From positions 1-64,000 of the forward strand of contig NZ_JHVB01000013.1 in NCBI RefSeq assembly GCF_000619925.1: a DNA stretch of 64,000 bases, in the 5' to 3' direction. The stretch is from Treponema sp. C6A8 (GTDB taxonomy: Bacteria > Spirochaetota > Spirochaetia > Treponematales > Treponemataceae). Below are positions 16,708 through 24,527 of the stretch, piece by piece; positions within the stretch are counted from its first letter, which is position 1; each line of letters begins with the position of its first letter. The translations under genes were made by a program, and so were the position numbers. Under the pieces are notes generated by a model. The model saw only the letters and a program-made list of their open reading frames with translations. It searched no databases and was not told the DNA's origin.

Positions 16708-17946
16708 CTATTTGCTAATATTTCCAATAAAATACTTCTTCTTGCCGCGGCGGAAAATCAGAATCTCGCCTTCAATTGCCATGTCTTTTGTGATGACTTT
16801 TGTCGGGTCGTTGATTACTTCGCCGTTTACGCTGATTGCGTTGCCGCTGATGAACTCGCGGGCTTCGCGTTTTGAAGATGCAATCTTGTTGTTTACAAGT
16901 ACATCAACAAGAGGAAGCTCCTCTGCAAAGTCAAAAGAAGGAACGCTCTTCATGCCGGATTTAATGTCTTTTACAGAAAGACCTTTGAAGTCGCCTGCAA
17001 AAAGCTTCTGGCTTACGTTTACAGCGTTATCAGCTTCTGCCTGACCGTGAATGTCTTTTACAACTTCCCAGGCTAGGGTCTTCTGTGCAATGCGGGTTTC
17101 CGGTGCTGCCTGCTGCTGTTTATAAATTTCTTCAATCTGTTCTTTTGAAAGGAATGTGAATACCTTAAGATATTCCAGAACCTTAGAGTCATCAGAGTTG
17201 ATAAGGTACTGGTAGATTTCGTATGGAGAAGTCTTGTCCTTATCAAGCCAGAGGGCGTTACCTTCAGATTTACCGAATTTCTTTCCGCTTGGGTCAAGAA
17301 TGAGAGGCATTGTGAAGGCATAAGCAGTCTTATCAAGATTTTTGCGGATTAAATCAACGCCTGTTGTGATGTTACCCCACTGGTCAGAACCTGCAACCTG
17401 CATAATGCAGTTCTTTTCCTGGTAGAGGTGCATAAAGTCATAGCCCTGAAGCAGCATGTAAGAGAACTCTGCAAAGGTAATTCCTGTTTCCAGACGGCGG
17501 CGGATAATATCCTTATCCAGCATGTAGTTTACGTTTATGTACTTACCAATGTCGCGAAGGAAGTTCAGGAAAGTGTAATCCTTCATCCAGTCATAGTTAT
17601 CAACAAGTTCTGCTGTTGGAACAAGAGTTTTAATCTGATTACGTATTCCGTTGATGTTTGCGTTTACTCTTTCTTCGCTGATGATTTCGCGTTCAGCTGT
17701 AGGGCGTGGGTCACCGATTCGGCCAGTAGCGCCACCGCACAAAAGCACCGGATGATGACCGGCATTTGCAAGGCGCTTTGCCATACAAAGAGAAGAGTAG
17801 TGACCAAGGTGAAGGGAATCGGCTGTAGGGTCAGTTCCCCAGTAAAAAGAAAATGGGGCTCCGTCCAGAACCTTCTGTAAATCTGCTTCTTCGCCTGCAA
17901 CGTCTTTAATAAGTCCGCGCCATTTTAAGTCTTCAAAAAGTGTCAT
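16708..17946 (-). CDS. tyrS: Tyrosyl-tRNA synthetase
   Basis: Charges tRNA-Tyr. The 412-residue class I synthetase has the HIGH-like motif HLGH (residues 46-49, in DPTADSLHLGHYSSL), the tyrosine-binding block QVAGSDQWGNITTG and KFGKSEG as the KMSKS loop, and an S4 RNA-binding domain at the end (SKREAREFISGNAISVNGEV). The Shine-Dalgarno is inside a small hairpin at 17950-17974. Upstream on the same strand is infA, separated by a second hairpin. Confidence 0.96.
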   Translation of the reverse strand: MTLFEDLKWRGLIKDVAGEEADLQKVLDGAPFSFYWGTDPTADSLHLGHYSSLCMAKRLANAGHHPVLLCGGATGRIGDPRPTAEREIISEERVNANINGIRNQIKTLVPTAELVDNYDWMKDYTFLNFLRDIGKYINVNYMLDKDIIRRRLETGITFAEFSYMLLQGYDFMHLYQEKNCIMQVAGSDQWGNITTGVDLIRKNLDKTAYAFTMPLILDPSGKKFGKSEGNALWLDKDKTSPYEIYQYLINSDDSKVLEYLKVFTFLSKEQIEEIYKQQQAAPETRIAQKTLAWEVVKDIHGQAEADNAVNVSQKLFAGDFKGLSVKDIKSGMKSVPSFDFAEELPLVDVLVNNKIASSKREAREFISGNAISVNGEVINDPTKVITKDMAIEGEILIFRRGKKKYFIGNISK

Positions 17947-17949
17947 AGT

Positions 17950-17974
17950 GGTTGTATCCTCTTGAGGGACAACC
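17950..17974 (-). promoter_or_regulatory. Hairpin that sequesters the tyrS Shine-Dalgarno
   Basis: On the minus strand GGTTGT...CCTC-AA-GAGG...ACAACC folds with the GAGG of the ribosome site in the 3' arm and the ATG 3 nt after the stem. Opening this stem would be needed for initiation, so it could set or regulate tyrS expression. No ligand or protein is implied by the sequence. Confidence 0.45.
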
Positions 17975-17984
17975 GCTAAACGGA

Positions 17985-18020
17985 CTTGTCAAGGCTTTAA
18001 GCGTAGCGTGCCTTGACGAG
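17985..18020 (-). terminator. Hairpin between infA and tyrS
   Basis: CTTGTCAAGGC/GCCTTGACGAG (17985-17995/18010-18020) forms an 11-bp stem with one wobble. There is no U-run on either side, so it is either a weak terminator/processing site or another intergenic structured repeat. Confidence 0.35.
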
Positions 18021-18071
18021 GACGTATGATGTAGGGAAATCCCTTCGGTAATGTTGATTTTTAATTTAAGA

Positions 18072-18290
18072 TTATCTTTCGCGGAAGATGATTCTTCCCT
18101 TGTTCAAATCGTAAGGAGAGAGGGCAACTTTTACGCTGTCACCCGGAACAATGCGGATATAGTGCTTTCTCATTTTGCCCGAAAGGTGAGCCAGAATAAT
18201 GTGACCGTTCTGTAATTCAACACGGAAAGTAGTGTTTGGAAGTGCCTCTTTTACAATTCCTTCAACTTCAATAGCTTCTTCTTTTGCCAT
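18072..18290 (-). CDS. infA: Translation initiation factor IF-1
   Basis: A 72-residue OB-fold protein beginning [20 protein letters not shown], with the conserved [20 protein letters not shown] and the [17 protein letters not shown] tail. It binds the ribosomal A site during initiation. An AAAGG site precedes the ATG. It lies apart from ribosomal protein genes, upstream of tyrS, and is divergent from the DksA-like gene. Confidence 0.97.
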   Translation of the reverse strand: MAKEEAIEVEGIVKEALPNTTFRVELQNGHIILAHLSGKMRKHYIRIVPGDSVKVALSPYDLNKGRIIFRER

Positions 18291-18318
18291 GATTAACCTT
18301 TAATAAAATAGATTGAAA

Positions 18319-18342
18319 AAAAAGTTGTCTTTTCAACTTTTT
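18319..18342. promoter_or_regulatory. Inverted repeat in the infA/dksA divergent region
   Basis: AAAAAGTTG-TCTTTT-CAACTTTTT has perfect 9-bp arms between the two start codons. Both sides are A/T runs, so it could work as a bidirectional terminator-like insulator or an operator. TATATT/TATATA boxes downstream suggest a dksA promoter around 18348-18362. Confidence 0.4.
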
Positions 18343-18404
18343 GCGATTATATTAGTATATACGAATCTAAAAATATTGACAACATCAGTAAAAGTGAGGG
18401 GATT

Positions 18405-18761
18405 ATGACTCAAGAATTCATTAAAGAAATGGAAGCTTTGCTCCACGAGCAGAAAAAAACTATATTGGAATCTTTGGCAAGCCAGAGTGATGAAATGCGT
18501 GACCTTGTAAAGTCAGTTGAAAGCGGTGATGAAGCCGACGTTGCGGCAGATGCAATCGACCGAACATTGCTTACTTCTCTTGGTTCACAGGATGCAAACC
18601 GCCTTAAGCTCATTCAGAACACATTCGAACGAATCTCTCAGGGAAAATACGGTTACTGCGTAGCCTGCGGTAAAGAAATCCCGGAAGAAAGACTCCGCGC
18701 CCTTCCATATGCCCTTATGTGCATTAACTGCGCAAGTGCGGAAGAAAGACGCAATAGATAG
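18405..18761 (+). CDS. DksA/TraR-type zinc-finger protein
   Basis: A 118-residue protein with an N-terminal coiled coil (about 5-75) and a C-terminal C4 zinc finger (YCVACGKEIPEERL ... ALMCINCA). This is the arrangement of DksA-family factors that enter the RNA polymerase secondary channel and adjust rRNA and stress promoters. The coiled-coil tip has DEADVAADAIDRT, similar to the acidic tip of DksA. GAGGGG before the ATG is a strong ribosome site. A repeat pair follows its stop directly. Confidence 0.9.
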   Translation: MTQEFIKEMEALLHEQKKTILESLASQSDEMRDLVKSVESGDEADVAADAIDRTLLTSLGSQDANRLKLIQNTFERISQGKYGYCVACGKEIPEERLRALPYALMCINCASAEERRNR

Positions 18762-18858
18762 CGATAATCGAAAATCCGTTAAAAATCGAGCTGCGACAGC
18801 GGGTCGATTTAGGATTATCGATAAAATGCTTCGTCGCGAGACTAGCGAGCGACGCATG
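18762..18858 (+). repeat. Structured repeat with covarying stems, copy 1 (3' of dksA)
   Basis: An outer CGATAATC/GATTATCG pair (18762-18769/18813-18820) encloses AAATCGA-GCTG-CGA-CAGC-GGG-TCGATTT (18783-18810). A second hairpin CGTCGC-loop-GCGACG has the loop GAGACTAGCGA. Copy 2 at 52501-52594 (minus strand) has the same loops and spacers, but its stem bases change in pairs. Both copies lie just downstream of a gene on the same strand. Confidence 0.7.
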
Positions 18859-18868
18859 GTCAGGTTAT

Positions 18869-18970
18869 AGGGGTGGGGGATGGCTCCCCCTCGCTGCAAA
18901 CATCCGCAGCTTGGCTGCTCCCGTTTTCCGCTACCCCCTCTGCGGGCTCAAACGCCGCCCGCAACGCCTG
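18869..18970 (+). repeat. GC-rich intergenic repeat, copy C
   Basis: Contains GGGTGGGGGATGGCTCCCCC, then GCTACCCCCTCTGCGGG and CCCGCAACGCC, the block order of the family. It lies directly after the covarying repeat and before a CCTAAAA-type array, so three repeat types are stacked in the 242 bp between dksA and the PHP gene. Confidence 0.7.
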
Positions 18971-18974
18971 CTTT

Positions 18975-19007
18975 CCTAGCACCTAAAACCTAGACCCTAA
19001 AACCTAC
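18975..19007 (-). repeat. TAGGTTTTAGG-type short array overlapping a stop codon
   Basis: On the minus strand, TAGGTTTTAGGG, TCTAGGTTTTAGGTGCTAGG units follow the PHP gene. The first TAG of the array is the gene's own stop codon (19004-19006). A like array follows rnfA at 42762-42786, again starting at its TAG stop. Confidence 0.6.
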
Positions 19008-19858
19008 AATCTGACTACAATCCCACCCGGATAATTCAGTTCCTTATAACTTGCTTTTTTTGCCGCTTCAGCCGCCCTGTCAAATGCCGCATCCAGATTT
19101 TTAGCATCGTGTGCGTCAGAGTTTATGCAAACCGGCACCCCGCGTTCATACAAAAGATTCAAAAAATATGAAGAAGGATAAACGTCATCCATATTGCCGC
19201 GGGCGATGGCGCCTGTATTTATTTCAGCAATTACTCCCGCGCGGGCAATGGCATCGGCAGTAAGTTTAACTTCTTCCTTATAGTAACTTTCCTTTTCGTC
19301 CATGTAATGAAGCACTGTGTTTCTCATTCGGATTAAATCTGCGTGGCCTATAATGTCAAAGTTTCCTTTTTCAAGCATGAGGCGTTCCGCTTCAAAGTAG
19401 TCGTGAACATAGGCCCGTGAATCGATTGACTTCCAGTCGCCGCCTTTGGTGTAAAACCTTGTAAGCTCCGCGCGGACATTGTCCGCGCTATCATCTACAG
19501 AAAAATTTCCATCTTCCTTTACGATATAGTGCACCGAACCAATCAGAAAATCAGGCTGGAATTTTTTGTAATCAGCATTTTTGTCAGGGCAGGTAAAGGC
19601 AGGAAGATAATCTGCTTCAAAACCCAGTTTTATATCAATTTTTTCCTTATAAAGGTCTTTCAATCGGCGGATTTCTTCGCAGTAGGCCTCAACGTTTTTT
19701 ACCGGAATGTGCCAGCTGCTTGCAAAAGGGTACATGCAGTGGCTTGAAAATCCCAGGAGGTTAAAACCTTTTTCAATTGCAGATAAAACCATTTCTTCTG
19801 CAGTGCTGTGACCATCGCAGAAATTTGTGTGAGTGTGAAAATTAGCTTTTTTTATCAT
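19004..19858 (-). CDS. PHP-domain phosphoesterase, HisJ-like histidinol-phosphatase
   Basis: A 284-residue metal-dependent hydrolase. The PHP motifs are present: NFHTHTNFCDGHST (first HxH), GFSSHCMYPF, LGFEADYLP, SVHYIV, IIGHADLI and a final INSDAHDA. Its closest remembered family is histidinol phosphatase of the HisJ type, but other phosphoesters are possible since no his genes are adjacent. It starts 13 bp after the tandem-receiver gene, probably in one transcript. Its stop codon sits in a TAGG-rich array. Confidence 0.85.
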   Translation of the reverse strand: MIKKANFHTHTNFCDGHSTAEEMVLSAIEKGFNLLGFSSHCMYPFASSWHIPVKNVEAYCEEIRRLKDLYKEKIDIKLGFEADYLPAFTCPDKNADYKKFQPDFLIGSVHYIVKEDGNFSVDDSADNVRAELTRFYTKGGDWKSIDSRAYVHDYFEAERLMLEKGNFDIIGHADLIRMRNTVLHYMDEKESYYKEEVKLTADAIARAGVIAEINTGAIARGNMDDVYPSSYFLNLLYERGVPVCINSDAHDAKNLDAAFDRAAEAAKKASYKELNYPGGIVVRL

Positions 19859-19871
19859 TTTAAGTATCCTG

Positions 19872-21119
19872 TTACTGATCTAAGAGGGAAAGAACTTTTT
19901 GAACCAGAACCTGAGGTTTTTGCGGTTTTAAAAGGAAGCCTTTTGCGCCCGAAGTAAGGATTTTTACTATAAAATCACGCTGAACGCCCTGAGAGTAAAC
20001 AATTACCGGTGGCGAAAGCGGCTCAGTATTTAATGCCCTTATAAGATTCAAGCCCGTCTGGTCTTTTAAAAGAACGTCCAGAATTATGGCATTAAAGTTT
20101 TCTTCGTGATACTTCTGTAAAAATTCCTGACCGGAAGTATAACCAACGCATTCTGCACCGATTGCATTAAAAATGTTTATGATTTCTTCCTGAGAACTCT
20201 GATTATCATCAATTACGGCAACTTTCAGGACTGTTCCTGTATTTTTGTGCTGCGAGTTATAAACTGATGTGTCAGAAGAAAAGCGGGTATCAACTGAAGT
20301 AGAATCGCTTCCAAGATTTTCTGACTGACTTAGGATTTTGTCGGTAATTAAATCTGAAACGTTTGAACTGCCCTGAGTTCCCAGCAGTGACGTCAAAATA
20401 CGCGGCAGGGTAGTGGACATTTCAATTTCGTTGTAATCTGCGTGTCCGCTCAAAAAATCGCACATATACTGGCTTAAAGAAAGTACTTTTACATACTTCT
20501 GCTGAACTTTCGGGCAGGTAAGAATGCTGTCCAGAAGGAATTCAAGGTTGAAGCCATCAGCAAAAGTAAGGTTAAGGTTTGTAAGCATTATAACGACTTT
20601 CGGAACGTCGATGTTTTCACGGTTAATCATTTCAATCAGGCGGTGACGCATGAGCATGATTTTTTCGTGATTTAAGCCCATGGCAAGTTCAATGAAAATC
20701 ACTTCTCCGTTTCTGTGAATGTCCAGCACGCAGGGAGAATCATCCATATAAAGAGGTGTTTTCAGAACTTTACCGATTGATTCAAGAAGCAGATCGAACT
20801 GAACGGGTTTTTCAAAATATTTGATAACTCCGTATTTTGCCATGCCTGCAATGTGATTTTTATCCTGATGAGGACCTGTTACAATAGTAGGAATTGTAAT
20901 TGTATTTGGTTCGGAAAGTTTCTGTTCAAAAAATTCGTTTTCGCCCGAATTAATCTTTTCTATATCATAAATGATGAGGTTTGGAAGATTTGTAATCATC
21001 TTGGCAAAGCTGTCGCGGCGTTCCTGTGTAAGCACAACTTCAATCTGTTCTTCTGAAAGTTTTTGCTTTAAATACTCGCGAAACAGGGGATTCTCATCTA
21101 TGATAAGGACTTTCTTCAT
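19872..21119 (-). CDS. Response regulator with two receiver domains and a STAS-like middle region
   Basis: The 415-residue protein has an N-terminal receiver (VLIIDENPLF; Asp52 in LIIYDIEK; EKP near 105), a middle region (about 130-250, FIELAMGLNHEKIMLMRHRL, VVIMLTNLNLTFADGF) that looks STAS-like, and a C-terminal receiver (VAVIDDNQSSQEE, AIILDVLLKDQTG, FLLKPQKP). No DNA-binding or enzymatic output domain is seen, so it may act as a phosphorelay node or protein-interaction switch. A TAAAAT hexamer lies 7 nt before the ATG. No kinase is adjacent. Confidence 0.82.
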   Translation of the reverse strand: MKKVLIIDENPLFREYLKQKLSEEQIEVVLTQERRDSFAKMITNLPNLIIYDIEKINSGENEFFEQKLSEPNTITIPTIVTGPHQDKNHIAGMAKYGVIKYFEKPVQFDLLLESIGKVLKTPLYMDDSPCVLDIHRNGEVIFIELAMGLNHEKIMLMRHRLIEMINRENIDVPKVVIMLTNLNLTFADGFNLEFLLDSILTCPKVQQKYVKVLSLSQYMCDFLSGHADYNEIEMSTTLPRILTSLLGTQGSSNVSDLITDKILSQSENLGSDSTSVDTRFSSDTSVYNSQHKNTGTVLKVAVIDDNQSSQEEIINIFNAIGAECVGYTSGQEFLQKYHEENFNAIILDVLLKDQTGLNLIRALNTEPLSPPVIVYSQGVQRDFIVKILTSGAKGFLLKPQKPQVLVQKVLSLLDQ

Positions 21120-21144
21120 ATAGATAATTTTATCATAAAAAAAC

Positions 21145-21176
21145 TTGCCGATAAAGAAGATTTTTTATATCTTTAT
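21145..21176 (+). promoter_or_regulatory. groL upstream region with inverted repeat (no CIRCE)
   Basis: TTGCCG near 21146 and a TATATC box about 16 nt later form a possible promoter. ATAAAGA/TCTTTAT make an inverted repeat across the spacer. The classical HrcA/CIRCE element (TTAGCACTC...GAGTGCTAA) is not found, so regulation must differ or act elsewhere. Confidence 0.35.
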
Positions 21177-21220
21177 TGATAACAATTAAATTTCAAATCA
21201 TTTAAAGAGGTAAATAGAAA

Positions 21221-22846
21221 ATGGCTAAACAGTTATTGTTTAATGAAGATGCACGCAAAAAGCTGCTTTCGGGCGTAGAACAGATTTCTAAGGCTGTAAA
21301 AACAACACTTGGTCCTTGCGGACGTATGGTTATGATGGACAAAAAATACGGTTCGCCAGTAATCACAAAGGACGGTGTTTCAGTAGCAAAGGAAATCGAA
21401 CTTGCTGATCCATTTGAAAACATGGGTGCTCAGTTTGTTCGCGAAGTTGCTTCAAAAACAAATGATGATGCCGGTGATGGTACTACAACTGCAACAGTTC
21501 TTTCTTACGCTTTGGTACGTGAAGGTGTAAAATCAGTTGCTGCCGGTATGACTCCAATTGAAATTAAACGCGGTATCGATAAGGCTGTAAAAATTGCCGT
21601 TGATGAAATTAAAAAGAACGCAAAACCTGTAAAGGGCGCTGATGATATTACAAACATCGCTACAATTTCTGCTAACAACGACCCAGAAATTGGTAAGATG
21701 CTTGCTGACGCTATCGAAAAGGTAGGAAAAGACGGTGTTATCACTGTAGAAGAGTCAAAGAACATGGATATGACTGTTGATACTGTTGAAGGTATGCAGT
21801 TTGACCGCGGTTACATTTCTTCTTACTTTGTAACAGACCGCGAGCGCATGGAAGCTTCTTTCAGCGATGCAGCTGTTTTGATTTACGACAAAAAGATTTC
21901 TGCAATGAAAGACCTTCTTCCAATCTTGGAAAAAGTTGCTAACGCAGGAAAAGCTCTCGTAATCATCTGTGAAGATGTTGACGGAGAAGCTCTTACAACT
22001 CTGGTATTGAACAACATTCGCGGAACAATCAAGTGCTGTGCTGTTAAGGCTCCAGGATTTGGTGATCGCCGTAAGGATATGCTGCAGGATATCGCAATTT
22101 TGACTGGTGGTACTGTAGTTTCTGAAGAAGTTGGTCTTAAGCTTGAATCTTGTGGTGAAGAAGTTCTTGGTCAGGCTAAATCAATCAAGATTGACAAAGA
22201 CAACACTACAATCGTTGGCGGTGCCGGAAATCCTAAGGCAATCAAAGACCGTGTTGCAGAAATCAAAACTGCTATCGAAAAATCTACTTCAAGCTACGAC
22301 AAAGAACAGCTTCAGAAACGTCTTGCAAAACTTGCAGGTGGCGTAGCTGTAATCAACGTTGGTGCTAACACAGAAACTGAAATGAAGGAAATGAAGTTCC
22401 GCGTAGAAGATACAATCGCTGCTACTCGTGCTGCTTTGGAAGAAGGTATTGTTCCAGGTGGTGGACTTGCTTTGATTGAAGCTTCTAAGGCTTTGGAAAC
22501 AATCCCTGCTGATTTGACAGAAGACGAAAAAGTTGGATTTAAGATTGTTCGCCGCGCATTGGAAGAACCAATCCGCCAGATTGCAGAAAACGCAGGTCTT
22601 GACGGTGCAGTAATCGCTGAACGCGCTAAGAACGAAAAGAAAGGTGTTGGTTTCAATGCCCGCACAAACGAGTGGGTAAACATGCTCGAAGCCGGAATCA
22701 TCGACCCAGCTAAGGTTACATGCTCAGCTTTGAAGAATGCCGCTTCAGTTGCAGGAACTCTCCTCACAACAGAATGTGCAATTACAGACATCCCTGAGCC
22801 AAAAGCCCCTGCTGCCCCAGCTGCAGATCCTAGCATGATGTACTAG
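21221..22846 (+). CDS. groL: Chaperonin GroEL
   Basis: A 541-residue 60-kDa chaperonin, full length. It begins [20 protein letters not shown] and has the ATP-binding DGTTTATVL and the near C-terminal [10 protein letters not shown] block. The C-terminus ends DPSMMY rather than the usual GGM repeats. RAGG-like AAAGAGG precedes the ATG. groES is not adjacent, which is unusual outside spirochaetes and a few other groups. Two structured repeats follow the stop. Confidence 0.97.
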   Translation: MAKQLLFNEDARKKLLSGVEQISKAVKTTLGPCGRMVMMDKKYGSPVITKDGVSVAKEIELADPFENMGAQFVREVASKTNDDAGDGTTTATVLSYALVREGVKSVAAGMTPIEIKRGIDKAVKIAVDEIKKNAKPVKGADDITNIATISANNDPEIGKMLADAIEKVGKDGVITVEESKNMDMTVDTVEGMQFDRGYISSYFVTDRERMEASFSDAAVLIYDKKISAMKDLLPILEKVANAGKALVIICEDVDGEALTTLVLNNIRGTIKCCAVKAPGFGDRRKDMLQDIAILTGGTVVSEEVGLKLESCGEEVLGQAKSIKIDKDNTTIVGGAGNPKAIKDRVAEIKTAIEKSTSSYDKEQLQKRLAKLAGGVAVINVGANTETEMKEMKFRVEDTIAATRAALEEGIVPGGGLALIEASKALETIPADLTEDEKVGFKIVRRALEEPIRQIAENAGLDGAVIAERAKNEKKGVGFNARTNEWVNMLEAGIIDPAKVTCSALKNAASVAGTLLTTECAITDIPEPKAPAAPAADPSMMY

Positions 22847-22848
22847 TG

Positions 22849-22921
22849 CAAACTTGCGCCAGCAAGTTTGAGTTGCGGCATGGATAACTGACGATTTTAA
22901 TATCAGTTGCTAAGCCGCAAC
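22849..22921 (+). repeat. Two-stem structured element 3' of groL
   Basis: Hairpin CAAACTTGC-GCCA-GCAAGTTTG (22849-22870) is followed one base later by an outer stem GTTGCGGC/GCCGCAAC (22872-22879/22914-22921) enclosing AACTGA/TCAGTT (22886-22891/22903-22908). It begins 3 bp after the groL stop. There is no U-tract, so a terminator role is uncertain. Confidence 0.6.
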
Positions 22922-22962
22922 AAATATGGGTGGAATGTATTAATAAGCTAACAGCTTAATAA

Positions 22963-23108
22963 TAGCCACAGATGAACACAGATAGACACGGATAATTATG
23001 CAACTTGCGCTTTGCGCAAGTTAAGCAATGGTTAGATGAATTCGTAATTGAAAGACTGTATTTTTAACCATTGCAAATCTGCGTCTAATCTGTGTTCATC
23101 TGTGGCTA
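22963..23108 (+). repeat. Long inverted repeat of the CACAGATGAACACAGAT type
   Basis: Perfect 21-bp arms (22963-22983 and 23088-23108; TAGCCACAGATGAACACAGAT and its complement), with imperfect extension inward (GACACGGAT versus GACGCAGAT). Inside are AACTTGCGC-TTT-GCGCAAGTT (23002-23022) and GCAATGGTTA/TAACCATTGC (23025-23034/23065-23074). The arm sequence resembles an intergenic word seen in many unrelated bacterial genomes. The 294 bp between groL and the protease gene is almost all repeat. Confidence 0.75.
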
Positions 23109-23128
23109 ATTTTTTTTATATTATGTGA

Positions 23129-23134
23129 TATATT
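23129..23134 (+). promoter_or_regulatory. -10 element 6 nt before the M48 protease ATG
   Basis: TATATT ends 6 nt before the ATG at 23141 and no ribosome site is present. Same geometry as purB, the XRE gene, the glycosylase gene, the ORF6N gene and hprK, which suggests a leaderless message. Confidence 0.5.
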
Positions 23135-23140
23135 TTCGTT

Positions 23141-24448
23141 ATGAACTTATCTGTTAATCTTTCAAATCCTTTCATTCTAATTTTTATCTGCGGCACAATC
23201 GCCACTTTCTTTATCAATCACTTTTTAGAGTTTATCGACTACCGTGCCCGCTGCAAAAACGGCGGAACTTTGCCGGCTGTTTTACAGAATATCCCGCTGG
23301 CAGCAGAAACTTTTGATACTGCAAAGCTTAAAAATATCAGCGACTACGAAAACGCAAAATATTTCAAATGGTGCATTTCTTCTGTCTCTTCACTTGTCCT
23401 GGATTTAGCCCTTGTTCTTTTTGGCTTTTATCCTTTTATTTTTAATTCTATCTGCTTTTTTACAGACTCTCCTGTGACAATTACAAGCACTTTTTCTGCT
23501 TTCTTTCTTTTTATGATTCTTTCGGGGTTGCCTTCAACAATTCTTGGGCTGCCTTTTTCCCTTTACGGCGAATTTGTTATAGAAAAGAAATTCGGTTTTT
23601 CAAAAATGACCTGGAAACTCTGGATTACAGATCAGATTAAGGGTCTTTTTGTTGGACTGATTCTCATATCAATTTTGACTTTCCTTGCAGCTGTGCTTTT
23701 TGTAAAGTGCGAAAGAAGCTGGTGGTTCATGCTTGCCGCAGTTATGATTGCCTTTACCTTTATCATGCAGGTTGTCTATCCGAAATTTATTACTCCTCTT
23801 TTCAATAAATTTACTCCACTTGAAGAAGGCGAGGCAAAAGATAAAATCATGGCAATTCTTGAAAAGGTTGGATTTAAGAACGGCGGACTTTTTGTTATGG
23901 ATGCTTCTAAGCGCAGCGGACACAGTAATGCTTATTTCAGCGGTTTTGGAAAGACTAAACGCATCGTGCTTTACGATACACTTTTAAAATCACTTACAGC
24001 TGATGAACTTGCTGCAGTTTTGGGACATGAACTCGGTCATTTTAAGCTTCATCACATCACAAAACGACTTTTTGTTATGATTCCGATGGAGTTTGTGGTT
24101 ATGTTCATTTTGTATAAAATGACTAATCTTCCAAGTCTTTACACGGCTTTTGGTTTTAGAGATATTACAGTGGCTGGCTTTCAGTTTATTGGAATCTTCC
24201 TTGCTTCAATGCTCTGGGGCTCGGTAAGTGAAATTGTAACTCCAATTTCGAACATTTTCTCCCGCAAGCAGGAATATCAGGCTGATGCCTTTGGCGCAAA
24301 AGTTTGCGGCAGTCCGGAGCCTTTAATCACAGGGCTTATCAAGCTGAACAGTGAAAATCTTTCTGAATTGATTCCTCCAAAACTTTATGTTTTCTGGAAT
24401 TATTCACATCCGACTCTGGTGGAAAGAATAATGCATTTGAAAGGTTAA
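23141..24448 (+). CDS. M48-family membrane zinc metalloprotease (Ste24/CAAX protease-1 type)
   Basis: A 435-residue protein with several hydrophobic segments and the zinc motif LGHELGHFKLHH (HELGH at about 296-300); the third ligand glutamate is in KQEYQADAFGAKV near residue 377. The N-terminal M48_N region and the overall length match Ste24-type proteases, which cleave membrane or misfolded proteins. It is monocistronic, between groL repeats and purF. Prenylation-related work is unlikely in a bacterium; a quality-control role is inferred. Confidence 0.9.
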   Translation: MNLSVNLSNPFILIFICGTIATFFINHFLEFIDYRARCKNGGTLPAVLQNIPLAAETFDTAKLKNISDYENAKYFKWCISSVSSLVLDLALVLFGFYPFIFNSICFFTDSPVTITSTFSAFFLFMILSGLPSTILGLPFSLYGEFVIEKKFGFSKMTWKLWITDQIKGLFVGLILISILTFLAAVLFVKCERSWWFMLAAVMIAFTFIMQVVYPKFITPLFNKFTPLEEGEAKDKIMAILEKVGFKNGGLFVMDASKRSGHSNAYFSGFGKTKRIVLYDTLLKSLTADELAAVLGHELGHFKLHHITKRLFVMIPMEFVVMFILYKMTNLPSLYTAFGFRDITVAGFQFIGIFLASMLWGSVSEIVTPISNIFSRKQEYQADAFGAKVCGSPEPLITGLIKLNSENLSELIPPKLYVFWNYSHPTLVERIMHLKG

Positions 24449-24527
24449 AATCACTCTATATCTTCCAAAATATGTATTTTTCATCTATACTAATTCATCT
24501 TTTCTATAAAAAAAGCAGGAAAGCATA

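Noticed and set aside
21120..21220. HrcA/CIRCE operator upstream of groL
   Set aside because: No TTAGCACTC-N9-GAGTGCTAA sequence is present.
22849..23108. Integron attC sites
   Set aside because: The long imperfect stems look attC-like, but there are no RYYYAAC/GTTRRRY boxes, no cassette array and no integrase, and the neighbours are housekeeping genes.
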